Source of the DNA: Bacteroidota bacterium
GTDB taxonomy: Bacteria; Spirochaetota; Spirochaetia; JABMQR01
NCBI GenBank assembly: GCA_013202335.1
Contig: JABMQR010000362.1
Span: 1 to 31,044 of the forward strand
Reading direction: 5' to 3'
DNA: 31,044 nucleotides
A program made the translations under genes and the position numbers. A model generated the notes under the pieces. It had not been told where the DNA came from, made no database searches, and was given only the letters and a program-made list of their open reading frames with translations. Below are positions 18,570 to 26,805 of this stretch, one piece after another (position 1 is the first letter of the stretch; each line of letters begins with the position of its first letter).

Positions 18570-18641
18570 GATGTGTAGGCCGCAAATTGCTAGTGTTATG
18601 TCAATCGAGAAATGATGCTTTGAGACGAGGCGGACAAAGCA

Positions 18642-20192
18642 CTACCCGTGGTTGAAGCACCGTACTCCGGTAAAGACCATAGCAATCCCATGCTCATTAC
18701 ATGCCTCGATTACCTCGTTGTCACGTACTGATCCACCCGGTTGTATAATTGCACTGATTCCGGATTCGGCGATGGCATCGATACTGTCCCGGAAAGGGAA
18801 AAATGCATCTGAGGCGAGAATGGAACCTGCGGTTACAGCCGATTTTCTTAAGGAAATTTTAACAGCGTCAACCCGGGATACCTGGCCGGGACCAATTCCC
18901 AGGGTTGTCTGATTCTTTGCGGTTAATATTCCGTTTGATTTTACATGTTTTAGAACCTTCCACCCAAAAAGCATATCTGCAATATCTTCCTGTGAAGGCT
19001 GTTTCGTGGTAACTATTCTGAGGGAAGGTTCAGTTATAACAGAGACATCCCGGTCCTGGAGCAGAATCCCACCGCCAATAGCTTTAAGGACTGTGGTAGA
19101 GTTCAATGGCATTATTTCCCCGGTTTGCAGAACCCGAAGATTTTTCTTTTTACGTAATAATTCCAGAGCTGCCGGTTCGTAATCAGGAGCTATCATAATC
19201 TCAAAGAATATTTTACTGAAGAATTCAGCTATCTCTTTTGTACACGTTCTGTTGATTGCCACTATCCCGCCGAATGCTGATAAGCTGTCAGCATTAAATG
19301 CCCGCTTTGTAACATCAAGAATATTGGTTCCTACCGCTGCACCGCAGGGGTTTGCGTGTTTAACCACGACACAGGCAGGTTCAATGAATTCCCGCAGCGT
19401 TTCCAGCGTTCCAAAGGCGTCGTTGATATTGTTATAGGAGAGCTGTTTACCGTTAAGGATTTCCGCATCAAGGATCGAGATTGCATCACGCTGAGCAGGG
19501 GGCAGAACAGACTTGTATGCGGCAGCTTCCTGATGAGGATTCTCTCCATACCGCATGCTGCTGAACTTACGATAGGTTAAGGTTACCTCTTCCGGAAATT
19601 TTTCCTCTGTAAGGTATTGCTGGATAAGTGCATCGTACTGGGCTGTATGCCTGAATGCTGCTGCACAGAGTTTCATTCTTGTGCTGTAGCTAAGGCCTCC
19701 GGATTCCTTCAGCTCACTGAGGATGGACATATACTCTGCCGGATTGGTAATGATTCCGACCCATCCGACATTTTTTGCTGCTGACCGGATCATGGTTGGC
19801 CCGCCAATATCAATATTTTCTATTGCAGTATCCAGATCGGTTTCAGGTTTGTTAATTGTCTCTTCGAATGGATACAGGTTGCAGACAACAAGATCGATCC
19901 AGGAAATTTCATGAGCTGCAGCAATTTCAGCATGCTCATCACGTAATCCCAGTATGCCTCCATGAATAACGGGGTGTAGGGTCTTGACCCGGCCGTCCAT
20001 CATTTCTGGAAATTTGGTCAGTTCAGAGACATCACGAACAGGTATACCCTGCTCATTCAATGCTCGTGAGGTGCCGCCTGTGGAAATAATCTCTACTCCC
20101 AGATGATGCAGTCCGGCGGCGAATTCTGCCAAACCCTCTTTGTTGGATACTGAAATCAGTGCCCGTTTAATCATAATTGGTTTTTTGTTCAC
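18642..20192 (-). CDS. purH: Bifunctional AICAR formyltransferase / IMP cyclohydrolase
   Basis: 516 residues, normal for PurH, which carries out the last two steps to IMP with 10-formyl-tetrahydrofolate. The N-terminal MGS-like cyclohydrolase domain (about 7-150) has STGGTSRALNEQGIPV and DGRVKTLHP. The C-terminal formyltransferase domain has RYGENPHQ, LSYNNINDAFG and the catalytic KHANPCG, ending with the conserved IQPGGSVRD. Translation starts at GTG (20190-20192) with GGGAG five bases upstream; a second possible start is Met7. It is the last gene of the operon, separated from purN by a 234-base region carrying two kinds of repeat. Confidence 0.97.
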   Translation of the reverse strand: MNKKPIMIKRALISVSNKEGLAEFAAGLHHLGVEIISTGGTSRALNEQGIPVRDVSELTKFPEMMDGRVKTLHPVIHGGILGLRDEHAEIAAAHEISWIDLVVCNLYPFEETINKPETDLDTAIENIDIGGPTMIRSAAKNVGWVGIITNPAEYMSILSELKESGGLSYSTRMKLCAAAFRHTAQYDALIQQYLTEEKFPEEVTLTYRKFSSMRYGENPHQEAAAYKSVLPPAQRDAISILDAEILNGKQLSYNNINDAFGTLETLREFIEPACVVVKHANPCGAAVGTNILDVTKRAFNADSLSAFGGIVAINRTCTKEIAEFFSKIFFEIMIAPDYEPAALELLRKKKNLRVLQTGEIMPLNSTTVLKAIGGGILLQDRDVSVITEPSLRIVTTKQPSQEDIADMLFGWKVLKHVKSNGILTAKNQTTLGIGPGQVSRVDAVKISLRKSAVTAGSILASDAFFPFRDSIDAIAESGISAIIQPGGSVRDNEVIEACNEHGIAMVFTGVRCFNHG

Positions 20193-20218
20193 ATTAACTC
20201 CCTTTTATGGCGTTTAGT

Positions 20219-20282
20219 TGAGGTTCTTTCAAAATTAGAAGGATCAAACTGAAAGTTTTATTCCGTTTTGCAAAGAACTACC
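20219..20282. repeat. 64-bp nested hairpin repeat (shared-end family, copy 2)
   Basis: Runs from TGAGGTTCTTTCAAAATT to TTTTGCAAAGAACTACC. Outer arms GTTCTTTCAAAA (20223-20234) and TTTTGCAAAGAAC (20266-20278) enclose AAACT-GAA-AGTTT (20246-20258). It is identical at 61 of 64 positions to the reverse complement of 24448-24511. Confidence 0.92.
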
Positions 20283-20330
20283 GATCAATTATCTCTATTT
20301 TCAAGCAGCAGGAAAACTGCCAGCTGTCAA

Positions 20331-20415
20331 GATGCCACAGCTGATAAGATGCCACAGCTGATAAGATGCCACAGCTGATAAGATGCCACAGCTGATAAGA
20401 TGCCACAGCTGATAA
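20331..20415. repeat. Five tandem copies of a 17-bp unit
   Basis: GATGCCACAGCTGATAA is repeated five times with no change and followed by a partial GATGC. It begins 11 bases past the purN stop on the minus strand. Each unit contains the palindrome CAGCTG. Perfect identity points to recent expansion; copy number may vary between strains. Confidence 0.95.
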
Positions 20416-20426
20416 GATGCATGCTC

Positions 20427-21068
20427 TCATTCTATCGTTGTGAAGTACCCATTTTGCTGGAAATCTCTCACAACATCAATAAGCGCCGTCCCCTCAAGCT
20501 CCTGAACCCGCTTTTTAAGGGTTTCAGGTGTATCGTCTTCATAGACCGGACACCGCTTCTGCAGGATAATCGGTCCTGCATCAAGTTCCGGTGTTACCAG
20601 ATGTACCGTGCAGCCGGTTTCCTTCTTCTTTGCATTCAGTACTGCAGTATGTACATCAGTATCCATGCCGCCGGAAAAATCCGGCAGGAGTGATGGATGC
20701 ACATTGATTACTCTGTTTTTCCAACTCTCACAGAAATTTACGGAAAGTATACGCATGTAACCAATAAGCAGCACCAGGTCAACACCGGACTTTTTTAGTA
20801 TCGAACTTATTTCGTTGTCATAGCTGGTTCGTTCCTTTTTCTCTCTCATACCTTTCGGTCCGGTATATACTGGGATGAAACTTGATGCTATTCCATGCTG
20901 TGCCGCTCTCTCAAGAATAAATGCACAGGGTCTGTCGGAGAGCACTACTGCAATTTCGGCTGGAAGGGATTTTGCAGCAACGGCATCGATAAGAGCCTGC
21001 ATGTCAGTTCCTTTCGTAGAGCCAAGAATGCCCAGACGAACCGGTCGGTTGTCGCTGGATGCAGTCAT
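20427..21068 (-). CDS. purN: Phosphoribosylglycinamide formyltransferase (folate-dependent)
   Basis: 213 residues, full length for PurN, which transfers a formyl group from 10-formyl-tetrahydrofolate to GAR. Visible motifs are LGILGSTKGTDMQALI near the N-terminus, the catalytic INVHPSLLPDFSGG (Asn and His of the active site) and GCTVHLVTPELDAGPIILQ with the catalytic Asp. The ATG overlaps the purD stop by four bases, which suggests translational coupling. Confidence 0.95.
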   Translation of the reverse strand: MTASSDNRPVRLGILGSTKGTDMQALIDAVAAKSLPAEIAVVLSDRPCAFILERAAQHGIASSFIPVYTGPKGMREKKERTSYDNEISSILKKSGVDLVLLIGYMRILSVNFCESWKNRVINVHPSLLPDFSGGMDTDVHTAVLNAKKKETGCTVHLVTPELDAGPIILQKRCPVYEDDTPETLKKRVQELEGTALIDVVRDFQQNGYFTTIE

Positions 21069-22420
21069 GAATGTCCCCTGAGCGTTTTCATGTGACTGAT
21101 TCGTTTCTCCAGTGATGGTGCTGTTCCAATATCGCTGCGATGAAAAAGATCTCCCTCAATAGCACAGACAGCACTCTCTGCGAGCGCTTCAGCCTCTGCA
21201 ATAGTGTTTCCAACTGCAACTACAGCGGCTGTCCGGGAACCTCCGGTTATCAGAATATCATCCTGTATATCAACAGAGCCAAGATAGAGTTCTGCAGAGT
21301 CAATTTTATCAACTTCCGCGATGTTAACAGGAAAGCCTTTTTCTGCTGACTCCGGGTAACCCTTTGGAACAGCATACTTGCATACTGAGGCTTTTTTGCT
21401 GAAAACGGCAGTTGTTTTATTCAGTTCTCCCTGTGCCGCAGCAGCAAACAGCTCTGCTGCATCTGATTCAAGCAGGGTGAGGAGATTAAGTGATTCAGGA
21501 TCTCCGAACCGGGCATTGTACTCTATAATTTTTACACCCTGGGAAACGGCCATAAACCCGCCGTACAGAATTCCTCGGTAAGGTGAGCCGTGTTCTTTAC
21601 CAAGAGCCCCGACAACCATCTCATTCATTCGGCGGGCATCTGTGATATCTTTCTGACTGAGGAACGGCAGACTGTGATCGTTGTCGCTGTAGCTTCCCAT
21701 CCCACCGGTATTTGGTCCGAGGTCATCATTATATGCACGTTTATGATCCTGAACAGCCGGCATGTGAATACAGGTCTCTCCATCTGTAATAGTCATAAGG
21801 GAGAACTCTTCACCAAACAGTTTCTCCTCTATTACCATGTAGGAGTTCTCCGGTTTTAACAGCTTCCTGCAGTAGGTCATGGCTTCATCCAGATTTGTAA
21901 GATGATCCCCGGAAACCTTAACGCCTTTGCCGCCGGTTAATCCATCGGCTTTTATTACATACGAATCCCCAAGCTGGAGAAGAAACATTTCCGCCTCAAA
22001 TATATCAGAAATAATCCGAAAATCCGGACAGGACTCAGGGAGAGTCCGATACAGAAAATCTCTTGCATAGGATTTACTCGTCTCTATTCTGGCAAGATTT
22101 TTATCAGGGCCAAGTACCGGGATGTTGTGTGTCCGAAGTATATCAGGAACTCCTGCTGCCAGAGGGGCTTCAGGGCCGATTACTGCCAGCTCAGCCCGAA
22201 TTTCTTCAGCAAAAGCGAGCACGGATTCCGGAGAGGTTATATTTCCTTTCCGATACATACCACCTGTGTTCCTGCAGATTGTCATAATTCCGGGATTTCC
22301 TGTGGATCCCAGGCAGCTGATAATTGGCGATGATGCCGATTTAGAAAGGGCTTTTGCAATAGCATGTTCACGGGTTCCTGATCCTATAATAAGTATATGC
22401 TGATAAGTATTACTTTTCAT
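21065..22420 (-). CDS. purD: Phosphoribosylamine-glycine ligase
   Basis: 451 residues from the ATG at 22420, an ATP-grasp enzyme that joins glycine to phosphoribosylamine to give GAR. Motifs include LIIGSGTREHAIAKAL, GPEAPLAAGVPDIL, the ATP-grasp loop GLTGGKGVKV, FGEEFSLM, GPNTGGMGSYS and EYNARFGDPES. The frame is open to 22462, which would overlap purF by 53 bases. I prefer 22420 because the homologous region starts there (MKSNTYQHILIIGSG) and GGAGG lies upstream, at a rather long 11 bases. The gene then overlaps the end of purF by 11 bases. Confidence 0.95.
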   Translation of the reverse strand: MKSNTYQHILIIGSGTREHAIAKALSKSASSPIISCLGSTGNPGIMTICRNTGGMYRKGNITSPESVLAFAEEIRAELAVIGPEAPLAAGVPDILRTHNIPVLGPDKNLARIETSKSYARDFLYRTLPESCPDFRIISDIFEAEMFLLQLGDSYVIKADGLTGGKGVKVSGDHLTNLDEAMTYCRKLLKPENSYMVIEEKLFGEEFSLMTITDGETCIHMPAVQDHKRAYNDDLGPNTGGMGSYSDNDHSLPFLSQKDITDARRMNEMVVGALGKEHGSPYRGILYGGFMAVSQGVKIIEYNARFGDPESLNLLTLLESDAAELFAAAAQGELNKTTAVFSKKASVCKYAVPKGYPESAEKGFPVNIAEVDKIDSAELYLGSVDIQDDILITGGSRTAAVVAVGNTIAEAEALAESAVCAIEGDLFHRSDIGTAPSLEKRISHMKTLRGHS

Positions 22421-23855
22421 AAATGTAGGTTCCTCCAAGACAGGCATAGCAGGGTGTATCAATGTGATGGTCTCCCTTCCTCATTACCGCCTCAATAAGA
22501 TCTTCAATCTCCTGATACATGAGAAGATCAGCTCCAAGGTATTCGCAAATCTCATCTACTGATTGTGTGGAAGCTATCAGCTCCTCACTTGTCGGGATAT
22601 CAACACCATAATAGCAGGGGGTGATAACCGGGGAGCAGGCACTGGCAAAATAGATCTTTTTTGCACCGAATTCTTTGAGCATCATAACAATTTCTTTGCT
22701 GGTGGTGCCCCTGACGATGCTGTCATCAACAATCATGACATCTTTATTACGAATTTCCAGCTCCTGAGGAACCAGTTTGTACCGAACGGATTGTTTACGC
22801 TGTTCCTGATTCGGCATAATGAAGGTTCTGCCGATAAAGGTATTCTTATGCAGCCCCTCAGAGTAGTTCACCCCCAACTCCCGCGCCATAGCAAGTGCCA
22901 TGGTGTTGGATGTAGACGGGGCTGGAATTATTACATCCGGGCGAAGATCCCCAAATTTACGTTTCCATTTTTTTCCCAGATTTTCTCCCATTCTCAATCG
23001 GGATCTGTATACGCTGATGTTGTTGATCATTGCATCAGGCCGGGAAAAATAGACATATTCAAATATGCAGGGGTTGAATGATTTTTGTGTTATCACCCGG
23101 GATTGAATCTCTCCATCGTAGGAAATGAAGATCATTTCACCGGGAATTACATCCCGGACCCGTTTAAATCCCAGCATATAGAACATGGTATCCTCAGAGG
23201 CGAATATATACTCTTTCCGCCCCGGGATCCTGCTGTCTGCCGACTCGCGTTCACCCATAACCAACGGACGTATTCCATGCGGGTCCCGGAAGGCAATGAG
23301 CCCCCGGTCTTTTATTATGCTAACTGCAGAGACAGCACCTTTTACCAGGCTGAACAGCTCAGATCCTGTAAAACAGAGCGCATTGAAAAATGTTGAGTCA
23401 GTAGTTTTACTGGAAGGAGTATTCCCCAGACATTGCTGCAGTACATCTGCAAAGAGCTGCATGATCATCTCGGAATCACTATGGGTATTCAGGTATCTGT
23501 TTCGGTTGTTGATAACATCATTCCGCAGCTCTTCGTAGTTAACGATATTCCCGTTGTGGGCAAATGCAATGCCGTTAGGTACACTGGTCCAGAAGGGCTG
23601 AACTTCATCGTTACCGGTTTTTCCACCGCTTGTAGGATAGCGGGTATGTCCAATCCCCATGTTTCCTTCCAGCCGTTTCATGTGACGGTCCTGAAAAATA
23701 TCACGTACAAGACCCTGTCCGGTCTTAAAATGCATTCGTTCGTTGCAGGTGATAATGCCTGCTGCATCCTGTCCGCGATGCTGAAGCTGGATCAGACTGT
23801 CGTATATCTCCCCGGCTACAGGTTTGTCAGATATAATACCAACGATTCCGCACAT
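22410..23855 (-). CDS. purF: Amidophosphoribosyltransferase
   Basis: 481 residues, the first committed step of purine synthesis: PRPP plus glutamine to phosphoribosylamine. Translation gives Met-Cys-Gly-Ile-Val, so Cys2 becomes the N-terminal nucleophile after Met removal and there is no propeptide. The glutaminase domain shows LQHRGQDAAG and GHTRYPTSGG, followed by the phosphoribosyltransferase domain with the PRPP loop IVDDSIVRGTTSKE (about 365-378). The C-terminus ends with CYACLGGTYIYEK. It starts two bases after the purE stop and overlaps purD. Confidence 0.97.
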   Translation of the reverse strand: MCGIVGIISDKPVAGEIYDSLIQLQHRGQDAAGIITCNERMHFKTGQGLVRDIFQDRHMKRLEGNMGIGHTRYPTSGGKTGNDEVQPFWTSVPNGIAFAHNGNIVNYEELRNDVINNRNRYLNTHSDSEMIMQLFADVLQQCLGNTPSSKTTDSTFFNALCFTGSELFSLVKGAVSAVSIIKDRGLIAFRDPHGIRPLVMGERESADSRIPGRKEYIFASEDTMFYMLGFKRVRDVIPGEMIFISYDGEIQSRVITQKSFNPCIFEYVYFSRPDAMINNISVYRSRLRMGENLGKKWKRKFGDLRPDVIIPAPSTSNTMALAMARELGVNYSEGLHKNTFIGRTFIMPNQEQRKQSVRYKLVPQELEIRNKDVMIVDDSIVRGTTSKEIVMMLKEFGAKKIYFASACSPVITPCYYGVDIPTSEELIASTQSVDEICEYLGADLLMYQEIEDLIEAVMRKGDHHIDTPCYACLGGTYIYEK

Positions 23856-23857
23856 GG

Positions 23858-24262
23858 TTACTCCATACTCTTTGTCAGGTTGAGAATTCTGACTGCTGCC
23901 AGTGCAGCATTTCCCGGATCCAGAACGGTAAGAACCGGAGTATTACTCGGCATCTGCAGTGTGGAATGGATGTTGACCATCATATCTACCTTATCCGCAA
24001 AGGGTGGACAGGCGATTACAGGAAACTTGCAGTTTGCCGCTACAAAACCTGAGAGGGCATTTGACCGTCCTGCAATAGTTATGTAGACAAGGGCGTGCTC
24101 TCTGGAATGGTTTTCTATAATTTCCAATACCTTTCGCGGCTGCTTATGTGCAGAGGCCACAAAGATCTCTGCAGGGTAATTGAGATCGGCCAGTTTTGAT
24201 GTTATTTTTTCTGCATGGGGTCCGTCTGATTCTGATCCCATTATTATTACGATTTTTTCCAT
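23858..24262 (-). CDS. purE: Phosphoribosylaminoimidazole carboxylase, class II type PurE
   Basis: 134 residues, shorter than the roughly 160-170 of class I PurE. Signature residues are of class II: GSESDGPHAEKI (9-20), VASAHK with Lys40 where class I has SAHR, and AGRSNAL at 64-70. It resembles the characterised Treponema denticola enzyme and the AIR carboxylase half of animal PAICS. Class II enzymes carboxylate AIR directly with CO2 and need no PurK; none is in this operon. It follows the structured region 24290-24511 after purC, so it may have a separate leader, and sits two bases before purF. Confidence 0.93.
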   Translation of the reverse strand: MEKIVIIMGSESDGPHAEKITSKLADLNYPAEIFVASAHKQPRKVLEIIENHSREHALVYITIAGRSNALSGFVAANCKFPVIACPPFADKVDMMVNIHSTLQMPSNTPVLTVLDPGNAALAAVRILNLTKSME

Positions 24263-24289
24263 ACTATACCGCCTTTTTATAGAATATGA

Positions 24290-24441
24290 GGCAATTTCAA
24301 AAATTTTAAAACAAAACCATAGGTTTTGTTCATTTTGCTGAAATTAGCCAGATTCAAATTAAGAATTTGAATTATAAGTTTTTAATAAGACTTAATAACT
24401 ACTTATATAATAAGTAGTTATCAATGAATTAAAAAAACTTA
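24290..24441. repeat. Hairpin cluster upstream of purE
   Basis: From left: AACAAAACC-ATA-GGTTTTGTT (24310-24330) enclosed by GGCAATTTCA/TGAAATTAGCC (24290-24299 and 24339-24349, one bulge); ATTCAAATT-AAG-AATTTGAAT (24352-24372); ATAACTACTTA-TATAA-TAAGTAGTTAT (24395-24421) enclosed by TAAGTTTTTAAT/ATTAAAAAAACTTA arms. Almost the whole purC-purE gap can fold. Confidence 0.9.
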
Positions 24442-24447
24442 CTATTA

Positions 24448-24511
24448 GGTAGTTCTTTGCAAAATGGAATAAAACTTTCAGTTTTATCCTTCTAAGTTTG
24501 AAAGAACCTCA
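24448..24511. repeat. 64-bp nested hairpin repeat (shared-end family, copy 3)
   Basis: Inverted near-copy of 20219-20282, differing at three positions. Outer arms GTTCTTTGCAAA (24452-24463) and TTTGAAAGAAC (24497-24507) enclose ATAAAACT-TTC-AGTTTTAT (24469-24487). It encodes the last five to six residues and the stop codon of purC. Confidence 0.92.
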
Positions 24512-25493
24512 CCTGTTGTAGATTTGCCGCAAGTCTCTCTGCAGCCGTGATTTTCAGCTCTTCCAGAGATGGGAAACTAAACTTATTCCCGGTAATCATT
24601 TCATAGAGTCTTATGTACCGCAGAGAGAGTTCGGTAACAAGCTCTATAGGGGCTTCCGGAAGTACTTTGTCATTGTATGGATCACAGTTTTCCCTGAACC
24701 ATAACCTGAGAAACTCTTTATCTATGTTTTCCGGCTCATTCCCTTCGGCCAGGCGCCCTTTATAGGTTTCTGACAACCAGTATCTGCTGGAATCAGGAGT
24801 GTGAATCTCATCAATAAGGGTAATGGTGCCGTCGGAATCCTTACCCATCTCATATTTTGTATCAACCAGTATCAGTCCACGTTTTGCCGCTTCCTGCTGC
24901 CCGAATGCAAACAGGTCGAGAGCTGCTTTTGAAGCAGCTTCCCAATCCTCTTTGGTCATCCAGCCCTCCTCAACAATTTCTGCCGGGGAGATGGGACGAT
25001 CATGTGACTCCTCTTTTGTAGTCGGGGTAAGGATGTTGCTGGTGAGCTTTTCGTTTTTCTGCATTCCTTCCGGGAAGTCGATACCGCAGTAATTTCTTAC
25101 TCCTTTGTTGTACTGCGTCCAGAGAGAGGTGTCAGTTGTACCGGTAATATAGCCCCGAACCACAAACTCAATAGGAAAAACCTCACACTTTTTCCCGATA
25201 GTAACATTAGGATCGGGTATGCTGATCATATGGTTGGGGATGATATGACGGGTATGCTCAAACCACCATGCACTGGTAAGGTTCAGAACCTGTCCTTTAA
25301 AAGGAATAGAGGCGAGAACCCTGTCAAAAGCGCTCTGTCGATCTGTTGTGACAAATACCATTTGGTCGCCTGAGGTGTATGAGTCGCGAACTTTACCCCG
25401 TACTTTCTTTGGCAGAGGCAGGCTGGTTTCTGTCAGGCAGCTGTTGACGGCTGCGGTAATAAATTTTCGGTAGGAATCATACTTATTATTCAT
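24492..25493 (-). CDS. purC: SAICAR synthetase
   Basis: 333 residues from the ATG at 25493; this enzyme joins aspartate to CAIR using ATP. Motifs are VRGKVRDSYTSGDQMVFVTTDRQSAFDRVLASIPFKG split over the N-terminal domain, EFVVRGYITGT, GLILVDTKYEMG and TLIDEIHTPDSSRYW. The length fits the longer, eukaryote-like form rather than the roughly 240-residue E. coli form. The frame is open upstream to 25643 inside purQ, but ATG 25493 has AGGAG upstream and starts the homology, giving an eight-base overlap with purQ. The C-terminal RFFQT and the stop are encoded by the repeat at 24448-24511. Confidence 0.95.
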   Translation of the reverse strand: MNNKYDSYRKFITAAVNSCLTETSLPLPKKVRGKVRDSYTSGDQMVFVTTDRQSAFDRVLASIPFKGQVLNLTSAWWFEHTRHIIPNHMISIPDPNVTIGKKCEVFPIEFVVRGYITGTTDTSLWTQYNKGVRNYCGIDFPEGMQKNEKLTSNILTPTTKEESHDRPISPAEIVEEGWMTKEDWEAASKAALDLFAFGQQEAAKRGLILVDTKYEMGKDSDGTITLIDEIHTPDSSRYWLSETYKGRLAEGNEPENIDKEFLRLWFRENCDPYNDKVLPEAPIELVTELSLRYIRLYEMITGNKFSFPSLEELKITAAERLAANLQQVRFFQT

Positions 25494-26805
25494 AGAGATA
25501 TCTCCTGTTTGCATAGGGGTTTGAAAATATATGGGTTTTCTCGGCGGCATTGCAAATGTTTTCTGCCTCTTCGGCAGTATCGGTATCCGGAATGATAGTC
25601 CAGAGGGTACTGTGCTGTACCCGGGCAATACCTGAAATTCCAAACCAGCTTTTCAGGGCATGGGTTTTATGCTCTCCCAAAGTATCATCACCGGCAAAAT
25701 CACGTATGAGCAGCGACCTTGAGAGCGGCTGGTTGATGTCAGTCGCTATACACTCCTTGTTGGAGTTGTAAAGTTCACCACTGGATTCAGCCTGTTCTGC
25801 TGCATCTGCAGCCTCTGCCGGAGTATGCGTTGTATCAGTGAAAGAGAGCTCCCAATGTGTTCTGCGGCGGATAGATACCGGAATATTTCGATGACGCAGT
25901 GCATTTTCAACTGAGACTGCCTCGTTGTCAGTTATAATTAGTTCAACGATAACTTCCTTAGCTTTTTCAGGGCACTGATAATTGATTCCATTTTCCGCTG
26001 CAGGTTCGGGTATATCATCATTTGTAAGGACTTTCCGGTTAAGCTGGTTGATATCGATATCGATGGTCTGTCGATTTTGGATGTAATTCCGCATGGAAGT
26101 AAAAATTTTATCCCCGGATTCAGTTCGCTCTGGGTGCGGCATGAGAGCCAGGACATTCCCTGCAGGATTACAGATACCGGCAATATTATATACCGATCCA
26201 TTTGGGTTTACCGGGAACTCTTCATCAATATTTCCCTTCTCATCGGTATACCTGAATACGGTCATATTATGAGCAATCATTTTCTCCAACAGCGTTTCAG
26301 GAATGATGAACCTGCCCTCTGCATGGGCTGCCGGAATATGCATTGTCTGACCGGGAGAAAGTGCGGAGGTGAACGCACAATTTTCCGGTGCGTTATCAAA
26401 AGTTACGTTTACCCAGGCATTATAAAAGCCGGTTCCAAGTACATTTCCGTTTTTCACTCTTCTATTTGCTGCAAGTGCTGCACCTAGATGGTATTCGGGT
26501 AATCCGGGAGCCATTCCGGTTTCAAGTAGTATCTGGGCACCGTTGCAGATGCCGATTATAGGTTTCCCTTTTTCGATTTCCCGTTTTATACAGGGCATTA
26601 GGGGGTCGAGGGCTGCAATAATCCCGGATCGGCTTCTGTCCTCATAGCTGAATCCACCGGCTATAAGGTAGCCGTCAAGTTTCTCAAGTTCCTGAGGATC
26701 TTTGTTCCATCTAAATGATACGGGAGTCATGCCGGCTCTTCTTACGGCACCAGCTGCTTCCCGTTCACAGTTTGTCCCCGGGAACTCTATAATTCCTATT
26801 TTCAC
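25486..26805 (-). CDS. purQ: FGAM synthase glutaminase PurQ with a C-terminal tandem PurS-like region
   Basis: 439 residues, against about 225-260 for stand-alone PurQ. Residues 1-245 are a class I glutamine amidotransferase with Cys87 (GICNGAQIL) and His224/Glu226 (MPHPER); they supply ammonia to PurL for FGAR to FGAM conversion. After a linker, residues 284-361 and 362-439 are two halves of about 78 residues. Both have a strand-rich start, then an AE-rich helix and N(S/P)(N/Y) near the end, as in PurS (EICEKLLANPVIE). PurS acts as a dimer, so I infer a built-in PurS pair. No separate purS is in the operon. It overlaps the purM stop by four bases. Confidence 0.9.
   Translation of the reverse strand: MKIGIIEFPGTNCEREAAGAVRRAGMTPVSFRWNKDPQELEKLDGYLIAGGFSYEDRSRSGIIAALDPLMPCIKREIEKGKPIIGICNGAQILLETGMAPGLPEYHLGAALAANRRVKNGNVLGTGFYNAWVNVTFDNAPENCAFTSALSPGQTMHIPAAHAEGRFIIPETLLEKMIAHNMTVFRYTDEKGNIDEEFPVNPNGSVYNIAGICNPAGNVLALMPHPERTESGDKIFTSMRNYIQNRQTIDIDINQLNRKVLTNDDIPEPAAENGINYQCPEKAKEVIVELIITDNEAVSVENALRHRNIPVSIRRRTHWELSFTDTTHTPAEAADAAEQAESSGELYNSNKECIATDINQPLSRSLLIRDFAGDDTLGEHKTHALKSWFGISGIARVQHSTLWTIIPDTDTAEEAENICNAAEKTHIFSNPYANRRYLYE

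Larger units (their letters stand above)
18188..18641. other. Intergenic region with hairpins and a terminator
   Basis: This 454-base gap lies between the purH stop and the start of the radical SAM gene, both on the minus strand. It holds three hairpins (18290-18409), the purine operon terminator (18542-18569) and AT-rich sequence that should contain the radical SAM promoter, which I could not place with confidence. I see no open frame worth calling. Confidence 0.6.

Noticed and set aside
20331..20415. Possible CRISPR or origin iterons
   Set aside because: The 17-bp units are directly adjacent with no spacers, and there is no replication initiator gene or DnaA-box cluster nearby.
22563..23081. 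172-residue open frame on the plus strand opposite purF
   Set aside because: Antisense to a conserved gene, with no recognisable domain; explained by purF codon use.
23433..24086. 217-residue open frame on the plus strand opposite purF and purE
   Set aside because: It lies entirely antisense to two well-supported genes and encodes nothing recognisable.
20219..24511. Composite transposon carrying purE-F-D-N
   Set aside because: The flanking inverted repeats are only 64 bp, there is no transposase between them, and the genes fit the operon's normal content.
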